Shown here one piece after another: positions 16,631-24,216 of a stretch of 44,369 bases of DNA. This DNA is from Pseudomonadota bacterium (lineage in GTDB: Bacteria > Pseudomonadota > Alphaproteobacteria > Acetobacterales > Acetobacteraceae), in contig JAJZNE010000026.1 in NCBI GenBank assembly GCA_021847995.1, positions 1-44,369 of the forward strand. The letters run 5' to 3'. Both the position numbers and the translations under genes were made by a program. The notes below the pieces were generated by a model that was not told where the DNA came from, did no database searches, and saw only the letters and a list, made by a program, of their open reading frames with translations. Every line of letters begins with the position of its first letter. Position 1 is the first letter of the stretch.

Positions 16631-17803
16631 CTACCGGCGCACCAGCGCGACCGGCGCGCCCGACAGCGGCTCGGCCGCCGTTTCAGTCACCAGAGAACTG
16701 CGGCCGAGCGTCATCGCCAGGCCGCGCTCGGCGTCGAAGACGATGATGTGGATGAAGAACACCATGCCCGGCTGCGCCACCACCCGCTGGCCGGCGTACA
16801 GCATCGGCCAGTCCATCCAGTTCGGGGCGAAGGTGGTGCCGAGCGAATAGCCGCAGGCGTTCAGCCGGTGCGGCATGTGCCCGTGCGCGTCCAGCGTGCG
16901 CGCATGGGCGTCGAACACCGCGCCCAGCGGTTCGCCCGGCCGCAGCGCCGCCTCCGCCGCATGCAGGGCTTCGGCGCAGGCGTCGTGCATGGCCGGAAGC
17001 CGCGGATCGGCCGTGCCGATCAGGAAGGTGCGCATCAGGCAGGCGTGGTAGTGCCGCCAGACGCCGGCGAATTCCAGCGTGAGCTGGTCGTCGGCGTCGA
17101 GATGGCGGCGCCCGGAGAAGTAGCGGCACATCTGCGCGCCGGCGCCCGAGCCGATGATATACTCGTTGGCCGGATCATCGCCGCCGCCGCGCAACACCGC
17201 GCCCTGCATGGCGGCGAGGATATCGCCCTCGAACGCGCCCGGCGCCGCCGTCTGCTCCGCCGCCGCCAGCGCCGCGTCGGCGAGCGCGGCGGCGCGGCGG
17301 ACATGCGCGATCTCCGCAGCACTTTTCACCAGCCGCAGGCGGGAGATCAGGTCGGAGGCATCGACCAGGGTCGCGAACCCGGCCAGCGCCGCCGTCAGCC
17401 TCTGCCCGCTGCGCGCCGTCAGCCCATAGGCGTCCCACTCCACGCCCAGCGTCGCCCCGTCGCAGCCGAGTTCCGTGAGCAGCGCCCGCAACTCCCGCGC
17501 CGGCTCCGCCTCCGGCCCATCGGTCCAGACGCGCACATCCTCGACGATCGAGGTGAAGCGCGCCTGCAACCGGTCGGGCGCGCGCGTCAGCAGCGCCATG
17601 CGGCCGTCATCGGTCAGCACCAGACACTGGAAATAGACATAGCCGAACGTGTCGTAGCCGGTGAGCCAGTACATGCTCTCCTGGCGGAACAGCAGCAGGG
17701 CACGCAGGCCGCGGCGCTGCATTTCCGCGACCGTCCGCGCCCGGCGTCCGTCCAGCTCCTCACGCGCAAAATGGATGTGTTCGCCCTGGGTGATGCGCGT
17801 CAT
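16631..17803 (-). CDS. M24 'pita-bread' family protein lacking canonical metal ligands (creatinase/ectoine-hydrolase-like)
   Basis: This is a 390-residue protein with an N-terminal creatinase domain (ESMYWLTGYDTFGYVYFQCLVL) and a C-terminal M24 fold. The ligand positions of aminopeptidase P are replaced. The usual D...D segment reads LTLEFAGVWRHYHACLMRTF (241-260), the GHGIG-H segment reads GYSLGTTFAPNW (318-329) and the glutamate of PGMVFTIEP is His352. These substitutions resemble those in creatinase and the ectoine hydrolase DoeA branch, which cleave amidine or lactam C-N bonds without a bimetal centre. It may therefore hydrolyse a small cyclic amide rather than Xaa-Pro peptides. It is third in an operon after a lactate permease and an MBL-fold gene. 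Confidence 0.78.
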   Translation of the reverse strand: MTRITQGEHIHFAREELDGRRARTVAEMQRRGLRALLLFRQESMYWLTGYDTFGYVYFQCLVLTDDGRMALLTRAPDRLQARFTSIVEDVRVWTDGPEAEPARELRALLTELGCDGATLGVEWDAYGLTARSGQRLTAALAGFATLVDASDLISRLRLVKSAAEIAHVRRAAALADAALAAAEQTAAPGAFEGDILAAMQGAVLRGGGDDPANEYIIGSGAGAQMCRYFSGRRHLDADDQLTLEFAGVWRHYHACLMRTFLIGTADPRLPAMHDACAEALHAAEAALRPGEPLGAVFDAHARTLDAHGHMPHRLNACGYSLGTTFAPNWMDWPMLYAGQRVVAQPGMVFFIHIIVFDAERGLAMTLGRSSLVTETAAEPLSGAPVALVRR

Positions 17804-17902
17804 CCTGCTCTCCTTCTCGCCGCGAAGATGGCAGGTCCGGACACCGCCGCCAATCGCGCCGGGGTGGGCATGCGCTCGGCCGCACCCCTTCCGCGCGCGG
17901 GG

Positions 17903-18721
17903 CTAGCGCGTCCGCGGCACGGCGCGGCGCCAGGTTGCGCCGTCCCGCACCGCCTCGCCCTCCGCCTCCAGCTTGCCGAGATGCGCCGTCACGCTCGCCT
18001 CCGCCGCCCGGCGCAGGCGCGGGTCGAGCTGCCGGTACAATTGCGTCACCAGTTGGGCGACGCTGAGCGGCCCCGCCGTCAGCGCGGCGCGGATCTCCGC
18101 CTCGCGCGCCAGCCGGTGGGCGAGCAGCGCCGCGGTGAAGCCGCGCGGGTCGCGGAGCGGCGGGCCGTGGCCGGGCAGGAACAGCGCATCGCCGTCGCGC
18201 GCCAGCAGCCGCCGCAGGCTGGCGAGGTAGGCCGCCATGCTGCCCTCGGGCGGGATGACGACGGTGCTGGCGAAGCTCATCACATGATCGCCGCTGCACA
18301 GCACCCCGTCGTCGCGCGCGAAGCACAGATGATCCGGCGCGTGGCCGGGAGTGGCGAGCGCGGTCCAGCCGCCGATGCGCGCCCCGTCCGCCAGCCCCTC
18401 CCGCGCCGCGAACACCGCCGCCCCGGTAGCCGCGCGCAGTGCCGGCAGGGCACCGATATGGTCGGCGTGTCCATGGGTCAGGAAGATGCGCGTGATCGGC
18501 GCGTCCCCGGCCGCCGCCAGGATCGCCGCGACATGCGCGGCGGCGTCCGGGCCGGGGTCGAGCACCGTCAGCCCGCCGGCGCCGTCGATCAGGTAGGTGT
18601 TGGTGCCGTGATAGGTCATCGCCCCGGCATTGGCCGCCACCAGCCGGCGGATGCCGGGGGCGACCGGGTGAGCGACACCGCGCGGCGGTTCCGGCTCGCT
18701 CAGCAGGGGCAGCGGGGTCAT
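17903..18721 (-). CDS. MBL-fold metallohydrolase (LACTB2-like)
   Basis: This 272-residue protein carries the two-metal motif THGHADHIG at 82-90, with later ligands in ATPGHAPDH, SGDHVMSF and LPGHGPP. A C-terminal winged-helix-like segment (about 205-265) is typical of the LACTB2/glyoxalase-II-like group. Reported members act as thioesterases, lactonases or RNases, and the sequence does not decide between them. The start is ATG at 18719-18721. It sits 46 bases after the lactate-permease gene and 99 bases before the M24 gene, in the same orientation, which suggests co-expression in use of a hydroxy-acid or cyclic compound. Confidence 0.85.
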   Translation of the reverse strand: MTPLPLLSEPEPPRGVAHPVAPGIRRLVAANAGAMTYHGTNTYLIDGAGGLTVLDPGPDAAAHVAAILAAAGDAPITRIFLTHGHADHIGALPALRAATGAAVFAAREGLADGARIGGWTALATPGHAPDHLCFARDDGVLCSGDHVMSFASTVVIPPEGSMAAYLASLRRLLARDGDALFLPGHGPPLRDPRGFTAALLAHRLAREAEIRAALTAGPLSVAQLVTQLYRQLDPRLRRAAEASVTAHLGKLEAEGEAVRDGATWRRAVPRTR

Positions 18722-18767
18722 GCCGCCGGGATGGGGCGGCGACCGCCCGGCGGCAGTGCCGGCCCGC

Positions 18768-20393
18768 TCACGGACCGCTGCCGATATGCGGGATGATGCC
18801 GGGGATCACGAACTGCTGAATCGCCACCAGCACGCCGAGCAGCAGCGTCAGCACGATGCTGTGCAGGAAGGTGCGCGCGAACACCACCCCCTCCTGCCCC
18901 TTGAGGTCGGTGACGGAGACGCCGGTGGCGATGTTCTGCGGCGAGATCATCTTGCCCATCACGCCGCCCGAGGAATTGGTCGCCGCGAACAGCACCGGAT
19001 TGAGGTTCAACTGCCGCGCCGCCACCACTTGAAGGTTGCCGAACAGCGCATTGCCCGACGTGTCGCTGCCCGACAGGAACACGGCGATCCAGCCGAGGAA
19101 CGGCGACAGCAGCACGAACAGGCCGCCGGCGGAGGCCACGCCCTTGCCGAGCGTGTAGGCAAGCCCGGAATAGTTCATCAGGAACGCCAGCCCGACGATC
19201 AGCGCGACGGTGGCGATGGCGATCCAGGTCTGCGCCAGCGTCTGCTTGACGCAGCCGAAGAACTCCGCCGGCGACAGCCGCACCAGGATCGCGGTCAGGA
19301 TGGCGGCGAGCAGGATCGCGGTGCCGGTCGCCAGCGGCTGGAACACCCACACCGCCGCATAGGGCTTGTTGTTGTAGAGCGTGATGGAGACGGCATTGTG
19401 CAGCCCCGGCCACGGCACCGCGATCTGCCCGAGCTTGAAGATGCCGAACGACGTCCAGATGATGACGACCACCGACACCAGCAGCCACGGCAGCCAGCCC
19501 ATCCACGGCGATACGCCGTTCGCGGGCGACCGGCCGATCGAACGCACCGCCCCGGCGACGGCAAACGCCGGGTCCGGCGCCGGCCGCCACACCTGCAGGA
19601 ACAGCAGCGTCACGATCAGCGAGCCGAGCGAGGAGAGCACGTCGGTCAGCGTGTAGTCGATGAAGTTGGCGGTGACGAACTGCGTCAGCGCGAAACTGCC
19701 ACCTGCCACCAGCAGCACCGGCCACAGCGCCCGCAGCGACCGTATGCCGCTGTAGATCGCGATCACGTAGAACGGCAGCAACAGCGCCATCACCGGCAAT
19801 TGCCGCCCGACCATCGCGGCCAGCGCGTTCGGCGGCAGCGAGGTGACGGCGCCCAGCACCGTCACCGGCACGCCGAGCGCGCCGAAGGCAACCGGTGCGG
19901 TGTTGAAGATCAGCACCAGCACCAGCGCCTCCAGCGCCGGATAGCCGACCAGGATGAGCAGCGAACTGGTGATGGCAACCGGCGTGCCGAAGCCGGCGAT
20001 CCCCTCCAGCAGCGCGCCGAAGCAGAACCCGATCACCACCAGCACGACGCGCCGGTCATCCGGCAGGTGCGTCAGCACCCACACGCGGAACGCCTCGAAA
20101 TGGCCGGAACGGACGGCGACATTGTAGAGCAGCAGCGCATTGACCACGATCCACATCACCGGCCAGAGCGCGAACACGACGCCGTTGACGATCGCATCGA
20201 CCGCGAGCCCGACCGGGAACGACCACAGAACGACCGCGATCACCAGCCCGACAATGAGACCGGCCAGCGACGCCTGCCACGCCGGCCGGCGGAAGATGCC
20301 GAGCAGCACCAGTACCGTCAGGATCGGCAGGAGTGCGACCACGAACGACAGCGCCAGGCTGCCGGCAACGGGCGTCAGAAGCTGCTGGAACAT
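18768..20393 (-). CDS. lldP: L-lactate/glycolate permease
   Basis: This 541-residue multi-helix inner-membrane permease of the LctP family imports lactate or related 2-hydroxy acids with protons. Family signatures are visible: FGALLEGIAGFGTPVAI (about residues 125-141), NTAPVAFGALGVPVTVLG, FLSGSDTSGNALFGNLQV and NSSGGVMGKMISPQNIA. ATG at 20391-20393 is preceded by an AAGGGGGG ribosome-binding site. It opens an operon with the MBL-fold and M24 genes rather than the usual lactate dehydrogenase, so the physiological substrate may differ. The upstream region contains an AT-rich patch (TTGGCAATAAAAT on the minus strand) that could form the promoter. Confidence 0.93.
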   Translation of the reverse strand: MFQQLLTPVAGSLALSFVVALLPILTVLVLLGIFRRPAWQASLAGLIVGLVIAVVLWSFPVGLAVDAIVNGVVFALWPVMWIVVNALLLYNVAVRSGHFEAFRVWVLTHLPDDRRVVLVVIGFCFGALLEGIAGFGTPVAITSSLLILVGYPALEALVLVLIFNTAPVAFGALGVPVTVLGAVTSLPPNALAAMVGRQLPVMALLLPFYVIAIYSGIRSLRALWPVLLVAGGSFALTQFVTANFIDYTLTDVLSSLGSLIVTLLFLQVWRPAPDPAFAVAGAVRSIGRSPANGVSPWMGWLPWLLVSVVVIIWTSFGIFKLGQIAVPWPGLHNAVSITLYNNKPYAAVWVFQPLATGTAILLAAILTAILVRLSPAEFFGCVKQTLAQTWIAIATVALIVGLAFLMNYSGLAYTLGKGVASAGGLFVLLSPFLGWIAVFLSGSDTSGNALFGNLQVVAARQLNLNPVLFAATNSSGGVMGKMISPQNIATGVSVTDLKGQEGVVFARTFLHSIVLTLLLGVLVAIQQFVIPGIIPHIGSGP

Positions 20394-20571
20394 AGCCCCC
20401 CCTTGGGCTGCGATTTTATTGCCAATCTACATTGACATCGTCTGCCGGCCGGCGGGCGACGGCGCCGCCGCAGCGGGCATTAGCGCAGCCGGCAGAGCTT
20501 GACCAGCGGATCGCGCACCGCCGGGCGTGCGCCCGGTTGACGTGCCGCCCCCGGCGCGCCACTTCGCACGC

Positions 20572-20880
20572 ATGGCACAGACCTGGTTCCGCTCGCCGCC
20601 GCGGCGCAATTCCGGCGGTAAGGTGCTCGACATGACGCTCCAGGGCGACTTCGTGGAGGCGCCGGTCACGCCGGTCGCCGGGCGGGTGATGGCGGTCGCC
20701 ATCCTGGTCGCGGTGCTGGCCGGCGCGCTCGCGGTGGCGGCGCTGCTGCTCTATCTCGCGCTGGCGCTGATCCCGGTTGTGGTCGCCGCCGGGCTGATCG
20801 CCTATGCGGCGTTCCGCTGGCAGGTCTGGCGCGCCCGCCGCGCCTCACTCGGCGGCCAGCGCGACCTGTTCCGCCCGTAG
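20572..20880 (+). CDS. Small membrane protein of unknown function
   Basis: This 102-residue protein starts at ATG 20572. Residues about 1-30 are polar. A long hydrophobic region follows (about 36-84), long enough for two transmembrane helices (VMAVAILVAVLAGALAVAAL and LALALIPVVVAAGLIAYAAF). The tail is basic (RWQVWRARRASLGGQRDLFRP), and by the positive-inside rule it would be cytoplasmic. I do not recognise the family. The last 36 bases overlap the 3' end of the oppositely oriented flavin oxidoreductase gene, so one of the two C-termini is constrained by the other. Confidence 0.6.
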   Translation: MAQTWFRSPPRRNSGGKVLDMTLQGDFVEAPVTPVAGRVMAVAILVAVLAGALAVAALLLYLALALIPVVVAAGLIAYAAFRWQVWRARRASLGGQRDLFRP

Positions 20881-21876
20881 CCCGCACGCCTCGGCCAGCA
20901 GCCTATAGGAGTGCCGCCGCGCCGCCGGGTCATGCGCGGTGCTGAGCACGGCGACCTCCGCCACGCCCAATTCGCCCGCCAGAGCATCGAGCCGCGCCGC
21001 CACCTGTGCCCCGGTGCCGACCAGCGCCCGCGCCCGCCGTTTCGCCGCCCGCTGCCGCTCCGCCTCCGTCCAGTCATGCGCCGCCGCCTCCTCGGGCGAA
21101 GGGGTCGGCACGAACACGCCGCGGTCGCGCGCGAGGTGCCACAGCGCGCGCGAACCGTAGAGCCGCTCCGCCTCCGCCTCGCTCTCCGCCGCCAGCGCCC
21201 AGACGCAGACGGCGGCATAGGGTTCGGGGTGGCGGGCGCTCGGGCGGTAGCTGTCGCGATAGAGCGCGATCGCCTCCGCCGCACCCCGGCCATCGGTGAT
21301 GAAATGGGCGAAGCAGTAGGGCAGGCCGAAATGCGCCGCGACCTGCGCGCCATAATCGCTGCTGCCCAGAATCCACGCCTCCGGCACGGTCGGGCCGGCG
21401 GGCTGGGCGCGGATATCGCGGAACGGGTGCCCCTCCACCAGCTTCTCGCCGGCGACCCAGGCCAGCAGGTCACGCACCAGTGCCGGAAAATGCTCGGCCG
21501 CGACGGCGGTGTTCGGGTTGAGGGCATGCGCCGTCAGTCCGTCGGAGCCCGGGGCGCGGCCGAGGCCCATGTCGATGCGGCCGGGGGCGATCGCCTCCAG
21601 CACGCGGAACTGCTCGGCGACCTTCAGCGCCGCGTAATGGGGCAGCATAATGCCGGCGCTGCCGACGCGGATGCGCCGCGTGGTCGCCGCGATCGCCGCC
21701 ATCAGCACCTCGGGCGCCGCGCCGGCGACGGCGTCGGAATTGTGGTGCTCGGCGAGCCAGTAGCGATGATAGCCGAGCGCCTCGCAGTGGCGGGCGAGAA
21801 GAAGAGATTCGCGGATCGACTCTGCCGGGCTGCGCCCGCTCACCACCGTCGATTGGTCGAGCACCGAAAGCCGCAT
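20845..21876 (-). CDS. LLM-class flavin-dependent oxidoreductase (luciferase-like)
   Basis: This 343-residue TIM-barrel monooxygenase-like protein uses FMN/F420-type flavins. Typical signatures are GYHRYWLAEHHN (residues 35-46), TTRIRVGSAGIMLPHY-like text at 65-82, RIDMGLGRAPGSD and AWILGSSDYGAQ. The best-known relatives are the YhbW/alkanal-monooxygenase-like proteins whose natural substrates are unknown. The start is ATG at 21874-21876. It converges on the small membrane protein gene with a 36-base overlap and lies 72 bases after the Gly-rich gene cluster in the same orientation. No flavin reductase gene adjoins it. Confidence 0.9.
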   Translation of the reverse strand: MRLSVLDQSTVVSGRSPAESIRESLLLARHCEALGYHRYWLAEHHNSDAVAGAAPEVLMAAIAATTRRIRVGSAGIMLPHYAALKVAEQFRVLEAIAPGRIDMGLGRAPGSDGLTAHALNPNTAVAAEHFPALVRDLLAWVAGEKLVEGHPFRDIRAQPAGPTVPEAWILGSSDYGAQVAAHFGLPYCFAHFITDGRGAAEAIALYRDSYRPSARHPEPYAAVCVWALAAESEAEAERLYGSRALWHLARDRGVFVPTPSPEEAAAHDWTEAERQRAAKRRARALVGTGAQVAARLDALAGELGVAEVAVLSTAHDPAARRHSYRLLAEACGLRAEQVALAAE

Positions 21877-21948
21877 GCCACACTCCGTCCGTCCTGACCC
21901 CGGCCGATGTGGCGCGCGGCGGCCGGGGCGGCAAGCGGGGCGACGGCC

Positions 21949-22260
21949 CTACTTGCTGCCGGGCGGCGCGCCGACGCCGGCCTTTCCCGGCCCCTGCTCG
22001 ATCAGTCCGGCCGCACCGCCGATGCCGCTGATGCCGGCGCCGACCGTGCCGAGACCATCCGGCCCGTTGGCGATGCCGACATGGGCGTTCATGCCGGCGG
22101 TGGCGGCATTGGCCTTGTCATGGCCCTTGTCATGGCCCTTGTCGTGGGACGGTCCCGCCGGGCCTGGCGTGCTGCCGGCGGGCGGGCCGCCGCCGCTCTG
22201 CCCCAGGGCGGGCAGCGCCATGAGCGGCAGCAGTGCGAGGGCAAGGAAAGCGCGCCGCAT
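21949..22260 (-). CDS. Small secreted Gly/Pro-rich protein with HDKG repeats
   Basis: This 103-residue protein starts with a clear signal peptide (MRRAFLALALLPLMALPALG). After it comes a low-complexity Gly/Pro/Ala region with three HDKG-type units in a row (HDKGHDKGHDK, about residues 39-49), encoded by an imperfect 12-base tandem repeat. No cysteine or known domain is present. It is the third of three adjacent genes for secreted Gly-rich proteins, nine bases after the second. His/Asp repeats could bind metal ions, but this is speculation. I do not recognise the family. Confidence 0.65.
   Translation of the reverse strand: MRRAFLALALLPLMALPALGQSGGGPPAGSTPGPAGPSHDKGHDKGHDKANAATAGMNAHVGIANGPDGLGTVGAGISGIGGAAGLIEQGPGKAGVGAPPGSK
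22115..22147 (-). repeat. 12-base tandem repeat encoding HDKG
   Basis: The unit ttgtcatggccc occurs at 22115-22126 and 22127-22138, with a partial, one-mismatch third copy at 22139-22147. It encodes the HDKG repeats of the secreted protein on the minus strand. Copy number may vary by slippage. Confidence 0.7.
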
Positions 22261-22269
22261 CCGGGCTGC

Positions 22270-22863
22270 CTACTGCGCGCCCATCCCATCGGCCGGCCCG
22301 CCGCCGCCGGGCCCGGTGCCGTTCGGGCCTGCCCCGCCATAGTCGCGGGCGCCTAGGCCGCCGGCATTGAGGCCGCTGCCTGACTGGCCCTCGCCGCCGG
22401 AACCGCCACCGCTGCCGTAGTTACCCGACAGCCGGTTGGTATAGCCCGCATAGGAACCGTGGGTACCGACGGTGCCCATGCCCGGCCCGCCGGCACTTGG
22501 GAGGGTGCCGTTGGTGCCGGTGTAGCTCATGCCCGGCCCGGCCAGGCCCGGCTGGGTGCCGTTGGTGCTGGTGTGATAGGCGCTCGGCGGCAGCGGGCGC
22601 GAGATCGGCCCCGGCACCGTCGGTTCCCCGGCAGTCGCAGAGGTGGTGCCGCCGGATCCTGGCAGCCCCGCGCTGCCGGCGTTGCCGCCGCCGCTCATGC
22701 CGCCGCCCGGCATCGTCCGCATGACACCGCCGGGCAGACCGCTGGAGGGCAGGCCGGGCATGCTCATGCCCAGCCCGCTCTGCGCCACCGCCTGGCCGGG
22801 CACCGCCAGCGCCGACGCCGCCAACACGAGCGCGCCCAGCCAGAGTCCGTTTCTTATCCGCAT
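22270..22863 (-). CDS. Secreted Gly/Ser/Pro-rich protein of unknown function
   Basis: This 197-residue protein (ATG at 22861-22863; a GTG one codon earlier is possible) has a signal peptide ending near PGQAVAQS. The mature part is about one third glycine, with short irregular repeats. These include GLPSSGLPGG, two NGT/PGxxG-type blocks (STNGTQPGLAGPGMSYTGTN and NGTLPSAGGPGMGTVGTHG) and a Tyr-containing GSYAGYTNRLSGNYG segment. No recognised domain is present, and it looks intrinsically disordered, perhaps surface-exposed or envelope-associated. It is the middle of three tandem genes and follows the first by 39 bases. GGAAG seven bases upstream may serve as the ribosome-binding site. Confidence 0.65.
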   Translation of the reverse strand: MRIRNGLWLGALVLAASALAVPGQAVAQSGLGMSMPGLPSSGLPGGVMRTMPGGGMSGGGNAGSAGLPGSGGTTSATAGEPTVPGPISRPLPPSAYHTSTNGTQPGLAGPGMSYTGTNGTLPSAGGPGMGTVGTHGSYAGYTNRLSGNYGSGGGSGGEGQSGSGLNAGGLGARDYGGAGPNGTGPGGGGPADGMGAQ

Positions 22864-22902
22864 CACATATCTTCCGTTTCGTCCGGATGGGGCAGGATAA
22901 CA

Positions 22903-23250
22903 CTATTTGGCAGCAGCAGCCCCGCCGCCGCCGAAGCCGCCCGACCCCTCGGCGCCGCCGGCGGCACCGGTGAGACTGCCCGGCGTGCCGCCCGCCGAAC
23001 CGCCTGCGCCGCCCGTGTTCAGGCCGGTCCCGCCGGTGTTGAGGCCGGTGCCGCCGACATTGCCGCTGCCGCCCCCGCCCGGCATGGCAGCAGGACCATT
23101 CGCACCGGGCGCCGCCCCGGCGGACGGCCCCCCGCCCCCCATGCCGCCTCCGCCGGCCCCCATACCGCCCCCGGCCGCCCCCCCGGTCTGCGCCAGCGCC
23201 AAGCCAGTGGTCAGCAGCAGGGCCGCTGCCGCCAGAAGAACTACCTTCAT
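22903..23250 (-). CDS. Secreted Gly-rich repeat protein of unknown function
   Basis: This 115-residue protein has a signal peptide (MKVVLLAAAALLLTTGLALA) and a mature region that is almost only Gly, Ala, Ser, Asn, Thr and Pro. The unit TGLNTGG is repeated in tandem at about residues 68-81, flanked by GGGMG blocks. ATG at 23248-23250 is chosen because the signal peptide begins there; GGAG lies 11 bases upstream. It is first of the three Gly-rich genes and is preceded by a 254-base divergent region with four copies of GATCAC. I do not recognise the family. Elastin-like or glycine-rich surface proteins are the nearest analogy. Confidence 0.65.
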   Translation of the reverse strand: MKVVLLAAAALLLTTGLALAQTGGAAGGGMGAGGGGMGGGGPSAGAAPGANGPAAMPGGGGSGNVGGTGLNTGGTGLNTGGAGGSAGGTPGSLTGAAGGAEGSGGFGGGGAAAAK

Positions 23251-23292
23251 GATCTTGTCTGCTCCGATTGTCGTCGCGGGCATCGCCCGTCA

Positions 23293-23339
23293 GATCACAA
23301 CGGGGCTGGATCACCGGCGGATCACGGCCACAGGATCAC
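23293..23339. repeat. Four direct GATCAC repeats upstream of the Gly-rich operon
   Basis: GATCAC occurs at 23293, 23309, 23320 and 23334, with start-to-start spacings of 16, 11 and 14 bases, three of them as GGATCAC. It lies 43 bases before the first Gly-rich gene and could be an activator array; the spacing is irregular. Confidence 0.4.
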
Positions 23340-23468
23340 GAACCGGCGCGGCTCGGCCGTGGCCCGCCGCGCACGCGAAAGGTCGGGATGCGTGGCACCC
23401 GTCGCGACCTGGCCAAGGCGGGAAAGGCGGCGTCGGCGAACCATAGCTTGAACGGGAGCATGCGAGCC

Positions 23469-23497
23469 GTGACAGGTGAGACGATTCGTCATATATC
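23469..23497 (+). promoter_or_regulatory. Candidate tetR promoter
   Basis: GTGACA (23469-23474) and TATATC (23492-23497) are 17 bases apart. Transcription would start near 23504, at the ATG of the regulator, implying a leaderless messenger; no ribosome-binding site is visible there. Confidence 0.45.
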
Positions 23498-23504
23498 GGC
23501 GTCG

Positions 23505-24155
23505 ATGTCAGCCCCGGCCACCCCTCCACCGCCACCGAGCCAGGCCGCCGCGGCCACGCGCGCGGCGATCATGGAAAGTGCCGAGCGGCTGTTCCGCACC
23601 CTCGGCTACCGGAAGACCACGGTCGCCGATATCGCCCGCGACCTGCACATGTCGCCCGCCAATGTCTATCGCTTCTTCCCGAGCAAATCGGCAATCAACC
23701 AGGCGATCTGCGAGCGTCTCCTGTCCGGGCTGAAAGCCGCCTGCTGGACCGTGGCGCGGAGTCCCGCGAGCCCGGCCGAGCGGGTGCGGGCGCTGTTCGC
23801 ACTGCTCCAGCAGCAAACCCAGGCGCTGTTCTTCGGGGAACGGCGCATGCACGACATGGTCGCCGCCGCACTCCAGGAAAACTGGCCCGCCATCCACGAT
23901 TACATCCGGGATATCGACAGCGTGTTCCGCCATGTCGTGCAGGACGGGCAGGCGCAGGGCCAGTTCGCGGCCCTCGCGGTGGAGGACACGGTCCGCTTCC
24001 TGCACGGATCCTGCGCCCTGTTCACCCATCCTGCTCTGGTCGAGAAATGTTTCGAGGCTGGCGACGATCTGGCCGCCATTGCCGAACGGTCGGCGAGCTT
24101 CTGCCTGCGCGCCCTGCGCCCCGACCCCGAGACAACACGCCGACCGCCAGACTGA
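23505..24155 (+). CDS. TetR-family regulator, probable repressor of the RND pump
   Basis: This 216-residue regulator has the TetR helix-turn-helix at about residues 15-65. It includes ESAERLFRTLGYRKTTVADI and the recognition helix ARDLHMSPANVYRFFPSKSAI. The ligand domain is helical and resembles the AcrR/YbjK-type C-terminal region, with HGSCALFTHPALVEKC near the end. ATG at 23505 is chosen because a promoter ends just before it. An upstream ATG at 23460 with GGGAG very close to it is an alternative and would add 15 residues. Its gene lies 61 bases before the RND adaptor in the same orientation, so it most likely controls efflux and itself. Confidence 0.85.
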   Translation: MSAPATPPPPPSQAAAATRAAIMESAERLFRTLGYRKTTVADIARDLHMSPANVYRFFPSKSAINQAICERLLSGLKAACWTVARSPASPAERVRALFALLQQQTQALFFGERRMHDMVAAALQENWPAIHDYIRDIDSVFRHVVQDGQAQGQFAALAVEDTVRFLHGSCALFTHPALVEKCFEAGDDLAAIAERSASFCLRALRPDPETTRRPPD

Positions 24156-24216
24156 CGACTATTGACATTCATCAGGGTATCAGACACGCTCCCTCCCCTG
24201 CCACCGGAGAGACGCG

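Larger units (their letters stand above)
23251..23504. other. Divergent intergenic region between the Gly-rich genes and tetR
   Basis: This 254-base region contains four GATCAC repeats (23293-23339) and a tetR promoter candidate at its right end. I see no further gene in it; reading frames across it are GC-driven and lack plausible starts. Confidence 0.5.

Noticed and set aside
16238-18796. About 850-codon plus-strand open frame over pncA, M24 and MBL genes
   Set aside because: Arg/Gln/His-rich shadow of recognised genes; no motif.
18720-20435. Long plus-strand frame opposite the lactate permease
   Set aside because: Typical antisense shadow of hydrophobic coding (Asp/His/Gln/Arg-rich).
24162-24190. 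Full promoter for the RND operon
   Set aside because: TTGACA is present but no -10 box stands at a proper distance; left as part of a possible regulatory site.
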